DNA of 64,000 nucleotides from Patagioenas fasciata (Eukaryota; Chordata; Aves; Columbiformes; Columbidae), in assembly GCF_037038585.1 (NCBI RefSeq), contig NC_092525.1, positions 1,776,969 to 1,840,968 on the forward strand, given 5' to 3'. The notes under the pieces were generated by a model. That model saw only the letters and a program-made list of their open reading frames with translations, was not told the DNA's origin and ran no database searches. Within the stretch, counting starts at the first letter, position 1. Every line of letters starts with the position of its first letter. A program made the position numbers and the translations under genes. Of this stretch, positions 46,413 to 60,178 are shown in pieces.

Positions 46413-47933
46413 GGGTAGGAGGGGGGATCTCTGATTACAGAAAGGTCCCTTTGTTCTAGGAGACATTCCCTTGCTCCATGCTTCAGGTTGCCCATCTTCC
46501 CTCTCATTTTCAATATGCACGTCCATCACCTTCCTCCTCTTCTTTCTTGATCCCTCGACTCCCGCATGAACTCAAATCCTCTTTCTTGATCACTCTTTCT
46601 CGTAAGTTCACAACCTTACTTTCCTTTCTTGCTTTCGCCTTTGTGAGCTGCTCCACCCAAACCGAAATGCCCTGAAGACAGAAATACACCCACCCCAAGC
46701 CCGTACAGTCACATAGGGGGTGAGTCCGCTCGCTGACGCATCCCCACATCCCACAGCAAGCCCACCTTGCCTTGGCCCCGGCCCCCCGCACAGGCCTTCC
46801 CACCAACCCAGCCCCTCCGTAGCAGCACAGTTTCCCAGCATGCACCTCACAAAGACTTTCTTTGCCAGTCACCCCTGGCACTTACAGCAACACACCACAT
46901 CAGCATCAAGAGCCCTGGGAGTGGAGAGCTGGCCAGGCCCTCACCCCGGCAGGATCCTCTTCCCCCTCCTTTAGCTGATGGCAGACAGACAAGACACCTC
47001 CCAAGAGGTGTCCAGCCCTCTCTCTCAACCACTCAGGAGTACAAAAGCCCAGCCTCTACTCACCCACCCCGCCTCCCAAAACCCCACCAGCAGCCCCTGG
47101 TCCCAGCTGAACAGCAGCCAGTGCTGAAGATCTGGCTCGTGTTGTCGGACACAACCTTCCCATGGATGTCTGGGCCCCTGAGCACTTTCCAGGGGTGGGA
47201 GGGCGCAGTCCTGATTACAGGGAGGTCCCTGTCCCAAGGGGGACATTTTCTTCCTCCTCACTCCTGACTCGCAGCTCCATCACCTTCCTCCTCTTCTTTC
47301 TTGATCCCTCCTGACTCGCAGCTCTACCACCGTCATCTTCTTTCTTGATCCCTGTTGACTTGCAGATGCACTCCAATCCTCTTTCTTGATCGCTCTTCCT
47401 CGTAGGTTCACCACCTTCCTCTTCTTTCTTGCTTTCACCTTTGCGAGCTGCTCCACCCGAACAGAGATGCACAGAAAACAAAAATATACCCACCCCAGGC
47501 CCGTACAGTCACACGAGGGGGCGAGTCTGGTCGCTGACGCATCCCCACACCCCACCACAAGGCCACCTTGCCTTGGCCCCGGCCCCCCGCACAGGCCTTC
47601 CCACCAACCCAGCCCCTCCGTAGCAGCACAGTTTCCCAGCATGCACACCACAAAGACTTTCTTTGCCAGTCACCCCTGGCACTTACAGCAACACACCACA
47701 CCAGCATCAAGAGCCCTGGGAGTGGAGAGCTGGCCAGGCCCTCACCCCGGCAGGATCCTCTTCCCCCTCCTTTACCTGCTGGCAGACAGACACCTCCCAA
47801 GGGATGACCACCCTGCTCCCTTAACTGCTCCCAAGTCCAAGAGCCCAGCCCCTGCTCACCACCCCCACCTCCCAAAACACAGCCAACAGCCCCTGCTCCC
47901 ATTTTACCACTTTACCCCCGAGCACGGTTTCTA
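46413..47933. repeat. Two ~0.75-kb tandem modules, unit U3
   Basis: Same M1-M2 arrangement, with the border at about 47,192/47,193. Confidence 0.88.
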
Positions 47934-48161
47934 GGGGTGGGAGGGGGACGCACTAATCACAGATCGTTCCCTGTGCTTAAGGATACATTCTCCTTCTCGC
48001 TGGCTCAGGCTGCCCATCTTCCTCCTCACTCTTGACTCGTAGCTCCATCACCTTTCTCCTCTTTTGTCCCCTCCTGACTCACAGGTCCACCACTGTCATC
48101 TTCTTTCTTGACTCTGCTTGACTCACAGGTGCGCTCCAATCCTCTTTCGTGATCGCTCTTC

Positions 48162-49142
48162 TGTGTCAGTACACGGAAGACCGGGCACGTGAGAAACTGC
48201 AAGAGTCAACAGCATGAGAACAAGCATTAGTGGAAAAATACAAGAACAAAGGACTGTATGCTATGTGATACATCAAGGACAGAGGAGTTGATACAGGATT
48301 GATGCATCAAGGACAGAGGGACAGCTTGTGATAGACAAAAAAGGTGTTTATGGCAGTGACTTTGGTGGGAACACAAAACACATCACTTATGTAATGACTA
48401 ACTTAGCTAGTCAACAAATGCTTGAGCAAGTATCATAGCGAGTATAAACGCAAGCCTGAATTTGTAATAAACATCTCTCATTGCACCTTAAAAGAGAGTC
48501 CGTACCGCATTCGCTACAAATGGCGCCCTGGAACAGGGACTATCAGCGTGCCTATAAAGGCAGTAGCCGCTCTGGTAGCGAAGCCCAATCGAACCAGGAA
48601 ACAGGACCGGGAACCAGGACAGTGCGCGCCCACCACCAACGAAAGGTGAGCGATTGGGAACCATGGGAGGGAAGTTATCCCTTAAGCAAAGACAAACCCT
48701 GGATGTCCTTCAACATGCGCTACAAACGCAAAATCAGGATGTATCAGGGGTCTGATTGGTGAGTTTATTACAATGGATTGCTAATCATGTGCTAGACTTT
48801 CCTACAACTGGTACATTTCAGTTGGAGACATGGCACAAAGATGAATGAGAATTATATGAACAGGTAACGACTGGAGATAAAGCTGCTTGCAAAATATTCA
48901 TCTACTTGGGGAAAAATTATGACTACTAAGATACAGGATACAGGACTGATACATCAGGGACAGAGGGACAGCTTACTATAGAAAAAAATGCGTATATGGC
49001 AGTTACATCGCTCATGTCATGTCTAACTTAGCTAAAGAGCAAATGCTTGAGCAAGCATCATAGCGAGTATAAATGCAAACCTGAGTTTGTAATAAATGTC
49101 TCTCATGGCACCTTACCGTGAGTCCACGCCAGATTCGCTACA
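48162..49142 (+). mobile_element. Internally deleted small provirus, copy 3
   Basis: 981 bp, 5' LTR 48,162-48,518, flanks CTCTTC at 48,156-48,161 and 49,143-49,148. Type A like copy 1 (GCAAAATATT, and AGCAAGTATC in the 5' LTR). Confidence 0.9.
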
Positions 49143-51216
49143 CTCTTCCTCATAGGTTCACCACCTTCCTCTCCTTCCTTGCTTTTCCTTTGCACGCTGC
49201 TCCACCTGAAGAGAAACACACAGAGGACTGAGCTACACCAGCCCAAGGGCACTACAATCAGACAGGGGCTGAGTCCGGGGGCTGACACCTCCCCACACCC
49301 CACAACGAGCCCACCTTGCCTTGGCCCCGACCCCTCGCACATGCCTTAGAGATATCATAGCTCAGTACAAATCCCCACAGTCCTCACCTGCTGTTTGGTG
49401 CTTGCGGAGGGTCACACTCCCTGTGCCCCAGGGCACTGGCCCTACACAGCCAAGCTCGGCAGCGGGACTGTCTGGAGCTGCCGCTGGCTGGTTCTCCAGC
49501 TTTAGGGTCACCCGCAGAAGCCCGCTCTCCTCAGCTCTGCACACCCATCCAGTTGCGCCGCCCAGGCAAAGTCAGCTTCACCCTCTGCTCTACACCTCAC
49601 CTGCAAACAACCAACTCTTCAACTGACAACTGTCCAAAACCCACCGACAAACTCTCCACACCTCAGCCTTTCGTTTGCAACTGCTGCCTCTAGTGCATCT
49701 CACAGACAAGCCTTCAAAATCCCCTCATCCTGCAATAACACTCCAGCAGTGATCACCTGCGGGAACAACTACCACAATACCATGCAAACACCAACCAGTT
49801 CTGGCACGGAAATATCACTTTCTCCTCAAGATTCCACCCTACACCAACTGCTGACAAACACACGCTGTCCTCACCAAAGCCAAACGCTGCAACAACCAGC
49901 GACAACTCAAATTTGCGTGGGCGGTGCAAAATCGCAGGGGTGAGCTAACGCAGAGCTGGGCTTGAAAGCTGCAGAGTGTGCACCCTGTGGTATAACGTGG
50001 CGAGCTACTGCCATTCTGCCTTCTCCCTGGGAGAAGCGCGTGAGCAGAGGCTGCTTCAAGGCACGATGGGAACGGTTTGGTTCTCCGGGTCTCTCAGGGC
50101 GAGAGCGATAAATGTGATCTGTGTCGTGGCGCAGGAACTTCCCGTACACTTGCTCCTCCATTCGGTCTCGGGTGCTGCAAGAGAGGGAGCGAGAGATTCA
50201 GGGCAAGATTGACAACCTCGGCGTCCCCGTCCCAGCCACGGGTCACCCAAACCTGCAGACATCCCGGGAGGCCCCCTAAGATTTACACTCCCCTATGCCC
50301 CACCCTTGAAGCCTGGACATCGCCAGAACCACAGAGCAAGTATTTCTTGAGGAGGCACCCAAAGGGTCCGTGTTCTCTTTCAGGCAGATGCTAGCGCAAG
50401 ATTGCAAATCATCTCACAGCTACCAGGAAGGTAAAAAATAACGTCTTGAAATGGGAAAGGAACAGGTATTGTTTCTCTTCATCACCTCCCTCATTGCCAC
50501 GTTATCAAGGTCTCCCGCAATGTTCCACAGGAAACTTGAAGCTTGGAATTCCTGGTATTCTGAACCTGGGCAAGAAAGGAAGAAAAGCATGAGACTGATC
50601 ATAAAGAGGGTGGCTGCTCGTAACATGGAAAGAGCAGTAACAAGGTAAAAAGATATCACTTTTCCTTAGAGAGCTCTCAAAGCTGCCTGTTAAGGACAAG
50701 AAAAACAAACTTGTGACGGACCATTACTTAAAATCCAAGGCCCAGGAAGCGATCTAATGTACATTGAAACGCGGGCCACGAGACAGTGGAAGTGCCACGA
50801 GCTGAGACTGAAGGGACAGAGGATGAATTTCCAAAGAAGTTTAGGTTTCGATGTCAAAACGGAAAATTCTACGTCATTAAAATATAATGCAAAAGGCAGT
50901 GTAAAATCAAGTAAGGCAACGACTCCAAATGAACTCCCAGGCGCTTCAGTCACTCAGCAGATCAAAAATGCGGATCATTTCTCACCTGCCCACCTCCCAA
51001 ACCCCAGCCTATGTCCCCTGCTTCCAGCTTACCTGAGCCCAGATTAAAGGAGGATTTCAGAGGCCATGCCAAGTTCTGCTGCTCCTCGTTCGGGTTGCCA
51101 GTCTTCCTCCTCGCTCTGGAATTGCAGGTCAACCGCCTTCCTGTTCTTCTTTGATTGACGCTGAGCTGCCGCGTTACCCGCTGCCGTCTGAGCGGATCTC
51201 GGGGAGCCTCTGGAAC

Positions 51217-53209
51217 CGCCAGAGCGCTCCCCCCACCAACATTCTCTTGCCTTGTTTTCGGGGTTCCTCTTCACCAGCTGAGGCGCCCTCCCACCCCCCG
51301 CCGCCCTCTTACCTTTTTCTAGAGGTCTCTTGAGCCACCAGCAAGCTCCCCCGCACCTTCCCTCAGGGATCTTGGCCCGCCAGAGGCCTGCCCCTCGTCA
51401 GCCTCCTCCCCTTTTCCTGGGTGCTGCTTGAACCACTGGTGGGCTCCCCTCCACCATCCTCTCGTCCTTTGTAGGGGAGTCTCGTGACTCACCAGAGCGC
51501 TCTCCGCCGTTGCCTTGCTGGGGTTATTGACACCGCTTGACTTGCCAGAGCGCTCCCCCTCGCAGTTCTCTTGTTGGATTTCTTGGGACCTTTTGAACCA
51601 TTGGAACAACGGGAATGCTCCCCCCCACTGTGACCTTGCCTTTCTTCAGTGCGATCTTGACGTGCTGGAGCACTTCCCCGCGCCGTCCTCTTGCCTTTTA
51701 CTGGGGAGTCTCTTGAATATCCACAGCACTCCCCCCTGCCATCCTTTACCAGATTTTTTGACACTTCTTGACATCTCGGAGTGCTCTCACTCACCCTTGT
51801 CTTGCCTATTTTCAGGGCGCTCCTGTCCCGCTGGATGCTCCTCCCTGCTGTCCTATTGCCAGATTGAGAATTCTCGACCTGTCCCAGCGCTACCCCACCG
51901 TCCTTCTGCCTTCTACCTGGGAAGTCACTTGAAGAACTGGAGCACTCCCCCCTGCTGTCCTCTTGCCTTTCTTCACTGAGATTTTGGCCTGCCAGAGCAC
52001 TCCTCCCTGTTGTCCTCTCACTGGATTTCTTGGGACCTCTTGACCCACTGGGTTTCTCCTCCCGCTGTCCTTTTGCCTTTCTTTAGTACAATCTCAGCCT
52101 GCTGGAGCGCTCCCCCTCGCCGTCCTCCTGCTGGATTTCTTGGAACCTCTTGACCCATTAGGGCGTTCCCCCTGCCACCCTCTTGTGTTTTCTGGGGGAG
52201 TCTTGTGACCAACCAGAGTGCTCCCCCCCACCATCTTCTTCCCCTTTTCCTGGGTGCTTCTTGATCCACCAGAGTGCTCTCAAAGCTGCCTGTTACCATC
52301 CTCTAACCATTCTCTTGCCTTTTTTTGGGGGAATCTTGTGACTCACCGGAGCGTTTTCCACCATTGTCTTGCTGGATTTCTTGACACCGCTTGACCTGTT
52401 GGAGCGCTCTCCCTCACAGTTCTCTTGCTGGATATCTTGGGACCTCTTGAACCACTGGAGAGCTCCCACCTGCCACCTTCTTACCGCATTTATCGAGACT
52501 TCCTGATCTGCTGGATTGCTCTCGCCACCGGCCTTCCTCTTGCACTTTTTGGGGGAGTCTTCTTGACACGTCCGAGTGCTCTCCCTCACCCTTGTCTTGC
52601 CTCTAGTCAGGGCGCTCTTCTCCCGCTGGAACGCTCCTCCCCGCCATCCTATTGCCAGACTGAGAATTCCTGACCTGCCGCAGTCCTGCCCCGCCATGCT
52701 CCTGCCTTCTGCCTGGGAAGTCACTTGAAGAACTGGAGCGCTCTCCCCCGCTGTCCTCTTGCCTTTCCTCAGTGGGATTTTGGCCTGCTAAAGAGCTCCT
52801 CCCTGTCGTCCTCTTGCTGGATTTCTCGGTACCTCTTGACCCACTGGGTCTCTCCTCCTGCCGTCCTTTTGCCTTTCCTTAGTACATTCTTGGTCTGCTA
52901 GAGTGCTCCCCCCCACCATCCTCTTGCTGGATTTCTCGGGACCCCTTGTCCCATATAGGACATGCCCCCCCACCACCATCCTGTTGTGTTTTTTAGGAGA
53001 GTCTTGTGATCGACCAGAGCGCTCCCCCCTTGACATCCTCTTCCCCTTTTTCTGGGTGACTTTTGAACCACTGGTGAACTCTCCCCCATCATCCTCTTGC
53101 CACATATATTGAGACTTGTTGATCCGCCAGAGCGCTTCCCCCACTGTCCTCTTGCCAGATTTACTGATACCTCTTGTCCTGTCAGAGCGCTCCCTCTCGC
53201 AGTCCTCTT
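51217..53209. repeat. ~56-bp minisatellite block, unit U4
   Basis: About 2.0 kb. Two further shortenings relative to U3, near 52,150 and 52,290. Confidence 0.9.
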
Positions 53210-53222
53210 TGTTCAGTTTGTA

Positions 53223-53942
53223 GGGTAGGAGGGGGGATCTCTGATTACAGAAAGGTCCCTTTGTTCTAGGAGACATTCCCTTGCTCCATGCTTCAGGTTG
53301 CCCATCTTCCCTCTCATTTTCAATGTGCACGTCCATCACCTTCCTCCTCTTCTTTCTTGATCCCTCGACTCCCGGATGAACTCAAATCCTCTTTCTTGAT
53401 CACTCTTTCTCGTAAGTTCACAACCTTACTTTCCTTTCTTGCTTTCGCCTTTGTGAGCTGCTCCACCCAAACCGAAATGCCCTGAAGACAGAAATACACC
53501 CACCCCAGGCCCGTACAGTCACATAGGGGGTGAGTCCGGTCGCTGACGCATCCCCACATCCCACAGCAAGCCCACCTTGCCTTGGCCCCGGCCCCCCGCA
53601 CAGGCCTTCCCACCAACCCAGCCCCTCCGTAGCAGCACAGTTTCCCAGCATGCACCCCACAAAGACTTTCTTTGCCAGTCACCCCTGGCACTTACAGCAA
53701 CACACCACATCAGCATCAAGAGCCCTGGGAGTGGAGAGCTGGCCAGGCCCTCACCCCGGCAGGATCCTCTTCCCCCTCCTTTACCTGCTGGCAGACAGAC
53801 ACCTCCCAAGGGATGACCACCCTGCTCCCTTAACTGCTCCCAAGTCCAAGAGCCCAGCCCCTGCTCACCACCCCCACCTCCCAAAACACAGCCAACAGCC
53901 CCTGCTCCCATTTTACCACTTTACCCCCGAGCACGGTTTCTA
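53223..53942. repeat. Single hybrid module, unit U4
   Basis: 720 bp. The left part carries M1 features (TCTCTGATTACAGAAAGGTCCC, CGACTCCCGGATGAACTC) and the right part M2 features (GACACCTCCCAAGGGATGACC, ending CCCGAGCACGGTTTC). It is the product expected of a crossover between M1 and M2. Confidence 0.88.
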
Positions 53943-54170
53943 GGGGTGGGAGGGGGACGCACTTATCACAGATCGTTCCCTGTGCTTAAGGATACATTCT
54001 CCTTCTCGCTGGCTCAGCCTGCCCATCTTCCTCCTCACTCTTGACTCGTAGCTCCATCACCTTTCTCCTCTTTTGTCCCCTCCTGACTCACAGGTCCACC
54101 ACTGTCATCTTCTTTCTTGACTCTGCTTGACTCACAGGTGTGCTCCAATCCTCTTTCGTGATCGCTCTTC

Positions 54171-55150
54171 TGTGTCAGTACACGGAAGACCGGGCACATG
54201 AGAAACTGCAAGAGTCAACAGCATGAGAACAAGCATTAGTGGAAAAATACAAGAACAAAGGACTGTATGCTATGTGATACATCAAGGACAGAGGAGTTGA
54301 TACAGGATTGATGCATCAAGGACAGAGGGACAGCTTGTGATAGACAAAAAAGGTGTTTATGGCAGTGACTTTGGTGGGAACACAAAACACATCACTTATG
54401 TAATGACTAACTTAGCTAATCAACAAATGCTTGAGCAAGCATCATAGCGAGTATAAACGCAAGCCTGAATTTGTAATAAACATCTCTCATTGCACCTTAA
54501 AAGAGAGTCCGTACCGCATTCGCTACAAATGGCGCCCTGGAACAGGGACTTTCAGCGTGCCTATAAAGGCAGTAGCCGCTCTGGTAGCGAAGCCCAATCG
54601 AACCAGGAAACAGGACCGGGAACCAGGACAGTGCGCGCCCACCACCAACGAAAGGTGAGCGACTGGGAACCATGGGAGGGAAGTTATCCCTTAAGCAAAG
54701 ACAAACCCTGGATGTCCTTCAACATGCGCTACAAATGCAAAATCAGGATGTATCAGGGGTCTGATTGGTGAGTTTATTACAATGGATTGCTAATCATGTG
54801 CTAGACTTTCCTACAACTGGTACATTTCAGTTGGAGACATGGCACAAAGATGAATGAGAATTATATGAACAGGTAACGACTGGAGATAAAGCTGCTTGCA
54901 AATATTCATCTACTTGGGGAAAAATTATGACTACTAAGATACAGGATACAGGACTGATACATCAGGGACAGAGGGACAGCTTACTATAGAAAAAAATGCG
55001 TATATGGCAGTTACATCGCTCATGTAATGTCTAACTTAGCTAAAGAGCAAATGCTTGAGCAAGCATCATAGCGAGTATAAATGCAAACCTGAGTTTGTAA
55101 TAAATGTCTCTCATGGCACCTTACCGTGAGTCCACGCCAGATTCGCTACA
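54171..55150 (+). mobile_element. Internally deleted small provirus, copy 4
   Basis: 980 bp, 5' LTR 54,171-54,527, flanks CTCTTC at 54,165-54,170 and 55,151-55,156. Type B like copy 2, with a further change GCACATGAG in the LTR shared with copy 5. Confidence 0.9.
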
Positions 55151-57224
55151 CTCTTCCTCATAGGTTCACCACCTTCCTCTCCTTCCTTGCTTTTCCTTTG
55201 CACGCTGCTCCACCTGAAGAGAAACACACAGAGGACTGAGCTACACCAGCCCAAGGGCACTACAATCAGACAGGGGCTGAGTCCGGGGGCTGACACCTCC
55301 CCACACCCCACAACGAGCCCACCTTGCCTTGGCCCCGGGCCCTCGCACATGCCTTAGAGATATCATAGCTCAGTACAAATCCCCACAGTCCTCACCTGCT
55401 GTTTGGTGCTTGCGGAGGGTCACACTCCCTGTGCCCCAGGGCACTGGCCCTACACGGCCAAGCTCGGCAGCGGGACTGTCTGGAGCTGCCGCTGGCTGGT
55501 TCTCCAGCTTTAGGGTCACCCGCAGAAGCCCGCTCTCCTCAGCTCTGCACACCCATCCAGTTGCGCCGCCCAGGCAAAGTCAGCTTCACCCTCTGCTCTA
55601 CACCTCACCTGCAAACAACCAACTCTTCAACTGACAACTGTCCAAAACCCACCGACAAACTCTCCGCACCTCAGCCTTTCGTTTGCAACTGCTGCCTCTA
55701 GTGCATCTCACAGACAAGCCTTCAAAATCCCCTCATCCTGCAATAACACTCCAGCACTGATCACCTGTGGGAACAACTACCACAATACCATGCAAACACC
55801 AACCAGTTCTGGCACGAAAATATCACTTTCTCCTCAAGATTCCACCCTACACCAACTGCTGACAAACACACGCTGTCCTCACCAAAGCCAAACGCTGCAA
55901 CAACCAGCGACAACTCAAATTTGCGTGGGCGGTGCAAAATTGCAGGGGTGAGCTAACGCAGAGCTGGGCTAGAAAGCTGCAGAGTGTGCACCCTGTGGTA
56001 TAACGTGGCGAGCTACTGCCATTCTGCCTTCTCCCTGGGAGAAGCGCGTGAGCAGAGGCTGCTTCAAGGCACGATGGGAACGGTTTGGTTCTCCGGGTCT
56101 CTCAGGGCGAGAGCGATAAATGTGATCTGTGGCGTGGCGCAGGAACTTCCCGTACACTTGCTCCTCCATTCGGTCTCGGGTGCTGCAAGAGAGGGAGCGA
56201 GAGATTCAGGGCAAGATTGACAACCTCGGCGTCCCCGTCCCAGCCACGGGTCACCCAAACCTGCAGACATCCCGGGAGGCCCCCTAAGATTTACACTCCC
56301 CTATGCCCCACCCTTGAAGCCTGGACATCGCCAGAACCATAGAGCAAGTATTTCTTGAGGAGGCACCCAAAGGGTCCGTGTTCTCTTTCAGGCAGACGCT
56401 AGCGCAAGATTGCAAATCATCTCACAGCTACCAGGAAGGTAAAAAATAACGTCTTGAAATGGGAAAGGAACAGGTATTGTTTCTCTTCATCACCTCCCTC
56501 ATTGCCACGTTATCAAGGTCTCCCGCAATGTTCCACAGGAAACTTGAAGCTTGGAATTCCTGGTATTCTGAACCTGGGCAAGAAAGGAAGAAAAGCATGA
56601 GACTGATCATAAAGAGGGTGGCTGCTCGTAACATGGAAAGAGCAGTAACAAGGTAAAAAGATATCACTTTTCCTTAGAGAGCTCTCAAAGCTGCCTGTTA
56701 AGGACAAGAAAAACAAACTTGTGACGGACCATTACTTAAAATCCAAGGCCCAGGAAGCAATCTAATGTACATTGAAACGCGGGCCACGAGACAGTGGAAG
56801 TGCCACGAGCTGAGACTGAAGGGACAGAGGATGAATTTCCAAAGAAGTTTAGGTTTCGATGTCAAAACGGAAAATTCTACGTCATTAAAATATAATGCAA
56901 AAGTCAGTGTAAAATCAAGTAAGGCAACGACTCCAAATGAACTCCCAGGCGCTTCAGTCACTCAGCAGATCAAAAATGCGGATCATTTCTCACCTGCCCA
57001 CCTCCCAAACCCCAGCCTATGTCCCCTGCTTCCAGCTTACCTGAGCCCAGATTAAAGGAGGATTTCAGAGGCCATGCCAAGTTCTGCTGCTCCTCGTTCG
57101 GGTTGCCAGTCTTCCTCCTCGCTCTGGAATTGCAGGTCAACCGCCTTCCTGTTCTTCTTTGATTGACGCTGAGCTGCCGCGTTACCCGCTGCCGTCTGAG
57201 CGGATCTCGGGGAGCCTCTGGAAC

Positions 57225-59217
57225 CGCCAGAGCGCTCCCCCCACCAACATTCTCTTGCCTTGTTTTCGGGGTTCCTCTTCACCAGCTGAGGCGCCCTCCC
57301 ACCCCCCGCCGCCCTCTTACCTTTTTCTAGAGGTCTCTTGAGCCACCAGCAAGCTCCCCCGCACCTTCCCTCAGCGATCTTGGCCCGCCAGAGGCCTGCC
57401 CCTCGTCAGCCTCCTCCCCTTTTCCTGGGTGCTGCTTGAACCACTGGTGGGCTCCCCTCCACCATCCTCTCGTCCTTTGTAGGGGAGTCTCGTGACTCAC
57501 CAGAGCGCTCTCCGCCGTTGCCTTGCTGGGGTTATTGACACCGCTTGACTTGCCAGAGCGCTCCCCCTCGCAGTTCTCTTGTTGGATTTCTTGGGACCTT
57601 TTGAACCATTGGAACAACGGGAATGCTCCCCCCCACTGTGACCTTGCCTTTCTTCAGTGCCATCTTGACGTGCTGGAGCACTTCCCCGCGCCGTCCTCTT
57701 GCCTTTTACTGGGGAGTCTCTTGAATATCCACAGCACTCCCCCCTGCCATCCTTTACCAGATTTTTTGACACTTCTTGACATCTCGGAGTGCTCTCACTC
57801 ACCCTTGTCTTGCCTATTTTCAGGGCGCTCCTGTCCCGCTGGATGCTCCTCCCTGCTGTCCTATTGCCAGATTGAGAATTCTCGACCTGTCCCAGCGCTA
57901 CCCCACCGTCCTTCTGCCTTCTACCTGGGAAGTCACTTGAAGAACTGGAGCACTCCCCCCTGCTGTCCTCTTGCCTTTCTTCACTGAGATTTTGGCCTGC
58001 CAGAGCACTCCTCCCTGTTGTCCTCTCACTGGATTTCTTGGGACCTCTTGACCCACTGGGTTTCTCCTCCCGCTGTCCTTTTGCCTTTCTTTAGTACAAT
58101 CTCAGCCTGCTGGAGCGCTCCCCCTCGCCGTCCTCCTGCTGGATTTCTTGGAACCTCTTGACCCATTAGGGCGTTCCCCCTGCCACCCTCTTGTGTTTTC
58201 TGGGGGAGTCTTGTGACCAACCAGAGTGCTCCCCCCCACCATCTTCTTCCCCTTTTCCTGGGTGCTTCTTGATCCACCAGAGTGCTCTCAAAGCTGCCTG
58301 TTACCATCCTCTAACCATTCTCTTGCCTTTTTTTGGGGGAATCTTGTGACTCACCGGAGCGTTTTCCACCATTGTCTTGCTGGATTTCTTGACACCGCTT
58401 GACCTGTTGGAGCGCTCTCCCTCACAGTTCTCTTGCTGGATATCTTGGGACCTCTTGAACCACTGGAGAGCTCCCACCTGCCACCTTCTTACCGCATTTA
58501 TCGAGACTTCCTGATCTGCTGGATTGCTCTCCCCACCGGCCTTCCTCTTGCACTTTTTGGGGGAGTCTTCTTGACACGTCCGAGTGCTCTCCCTCACCCT
58601 TGTCTTGCCTCTAGTCAGGGCGCTCTTCTCCCGCTGGAACGCTCCTCCCCGCCATCCTATTGCCAGACTGAGAATTCTTGACCTGCCGCAGTCCTGCCCC
58701 GCCATGCTCCTGCCTTCTGCCTGGGAAGTCACTTGAAGAACTGGAGCGCTCTCCCCCGCTGTCCTCTTGCCTTTCCTCAGTGGGATTTTGGCCTGCTAAA
58801 GAGCTCCTCCCTGTCGTCCTCTTGCTGGATTTCTCGGTACCTCTTGACCCACTGGGTCTCTCCTCCTGCCGTCCTTTTGCCTTTCCTTAGTACATTCTTG
58901 GTCTGCTAGAGTGCTCCCCCCCACCATCCTCTTGCTGGATTTCTCGGGACCCCTTGTCCCATATAGGACATGCCCCCCCACCACCATCCTGTTGTGTTTT
59001 TTAGGAGAGTCTTGTGATCGACCAGAGCGCTCCCCCCTTGACATCCTCTTCCCCTTTTTCTGGGTGACTTTTGAACCACTGGTGAACTCTCCCCCATCAT
59101 CCTCTTGCCACATATATTGAGACTTGTTGATCCGCCAGAGCGCTTCCCCCACTGTCCTCTTGCCAGATTTACTGATACCTCTTGTCCTGTCAGAGCGCTC
59201 CCTCTCGCAGTCCTCTT
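57225..59217. repeat. ~56-bp minisatellite block, unit U5
   Basis: About 2.0 kb, the same monomer order as U4. Confidence 0.9.
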
Positions 59218-59230
59218 CGTTCAGTTTGTA

Positions 59231-59950
59231 GGGTAGGAGGGGGGATCTCTGATTACAGAAAGGTCCCTTTGTTCTAGGAGACATTCCCTTGCTCCATGCT
59301 TCAGGTTGCCCATCTTCCCTCTCATTTTCAATGTGCACGTCCATCACCTTCCTCCTCTTCTTTCTTGATCCCTCGACTCCCGGATGAACTCAAATCCTCT
59401 TTCTTGATCACTCTTTCTCGTAAGTTCACAACCTTACTTTCCTTTCTTGCTTTCGCCTTTGTGAGCTGCTCCACCCAAACAGAAATGCCCTGAAGACAGA
59501 AATACACCCACCCCAGGCCCGTACAGTCACATAGGGGGTGAGTCCGGTCGCTGACGCATCCCCACATCCCACAGCAAGCCCACCTTGCCTTGGCCCCGGC
59601 CCCCCGCACAGGCCTTCCCACCAACCCAGCCCCTCCGTAGCAGCACAGTTTCCCAGCATGCACCCCACAAAGACTTTCTTTGCCAGTCACCCCTGGCACT
59701 TACAGCAACACACCACATCAGCATCAAGAGCCCTGGGAGTGGAGAGCTGGCCAGGCCCTCACCCCGGCAGGATCCTCTTCCCCCTCCTTTACCTGCTGGC
59801 AGACAGACACCTCCCAAGGGATGACCACCCTGCTCCCTTAACTGCTCCCAAGTCCAAGAGCCCAGCCCCTGCTCACCACCCCCACCTCCCAAAACACAGC
59901 CAACAGCCCCTGCTCCCATTTTACCACTTTACCCCCGAGCACGGTTTCTA
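59231..59950. repeat. Single hybrid module, unit U5
   Basis: Same M1/M2 hybrid as in U4. Confidence 0.88.
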
Positions 59951-60178
59951 GGGGTGGGAGGGGGACGCACTTATCACAGATCGTTCCCTGTGCTTAAGGA
60001 TACATTCTCCTTCTCGCTGGCTCAGGCTGCCCATCTTCCTCCTCACTCTTGACTCGTAGCTCCATCACCTTTCTCCTCTTTTGTCCCCTCCTGACTCACA
60101 GGTCCACCACTGTCATCTTCTTTCTTGACTCTGCTTGACTCACAGGTGCGCTCCAATCCTCTTTCGTGATCGCTCTTC

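Larger units (their letters stand above)
41465..49142. repeat. Macrosatellite unit U3 (7,678 bp)
   Basis: Lacks about 1,057 bp of minisatellite compared with U2. The junction, near 45,371, joins two similar monomers (GGATTTCTTGG then ATCCTCTTGACCC), as expected from misaligned recombination. Ends with provirus copy 3. Confidence 0.95.
49143..55150. repeat. Macrosatellite unit U4 (6,008 bp, short form)
   Basis: Short form: about 0.87 kb less minisatellite than U3 and a single hybrid ~0.72-kb module in place of two. Ends with provirus copy 4. Confidence 0.95.
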
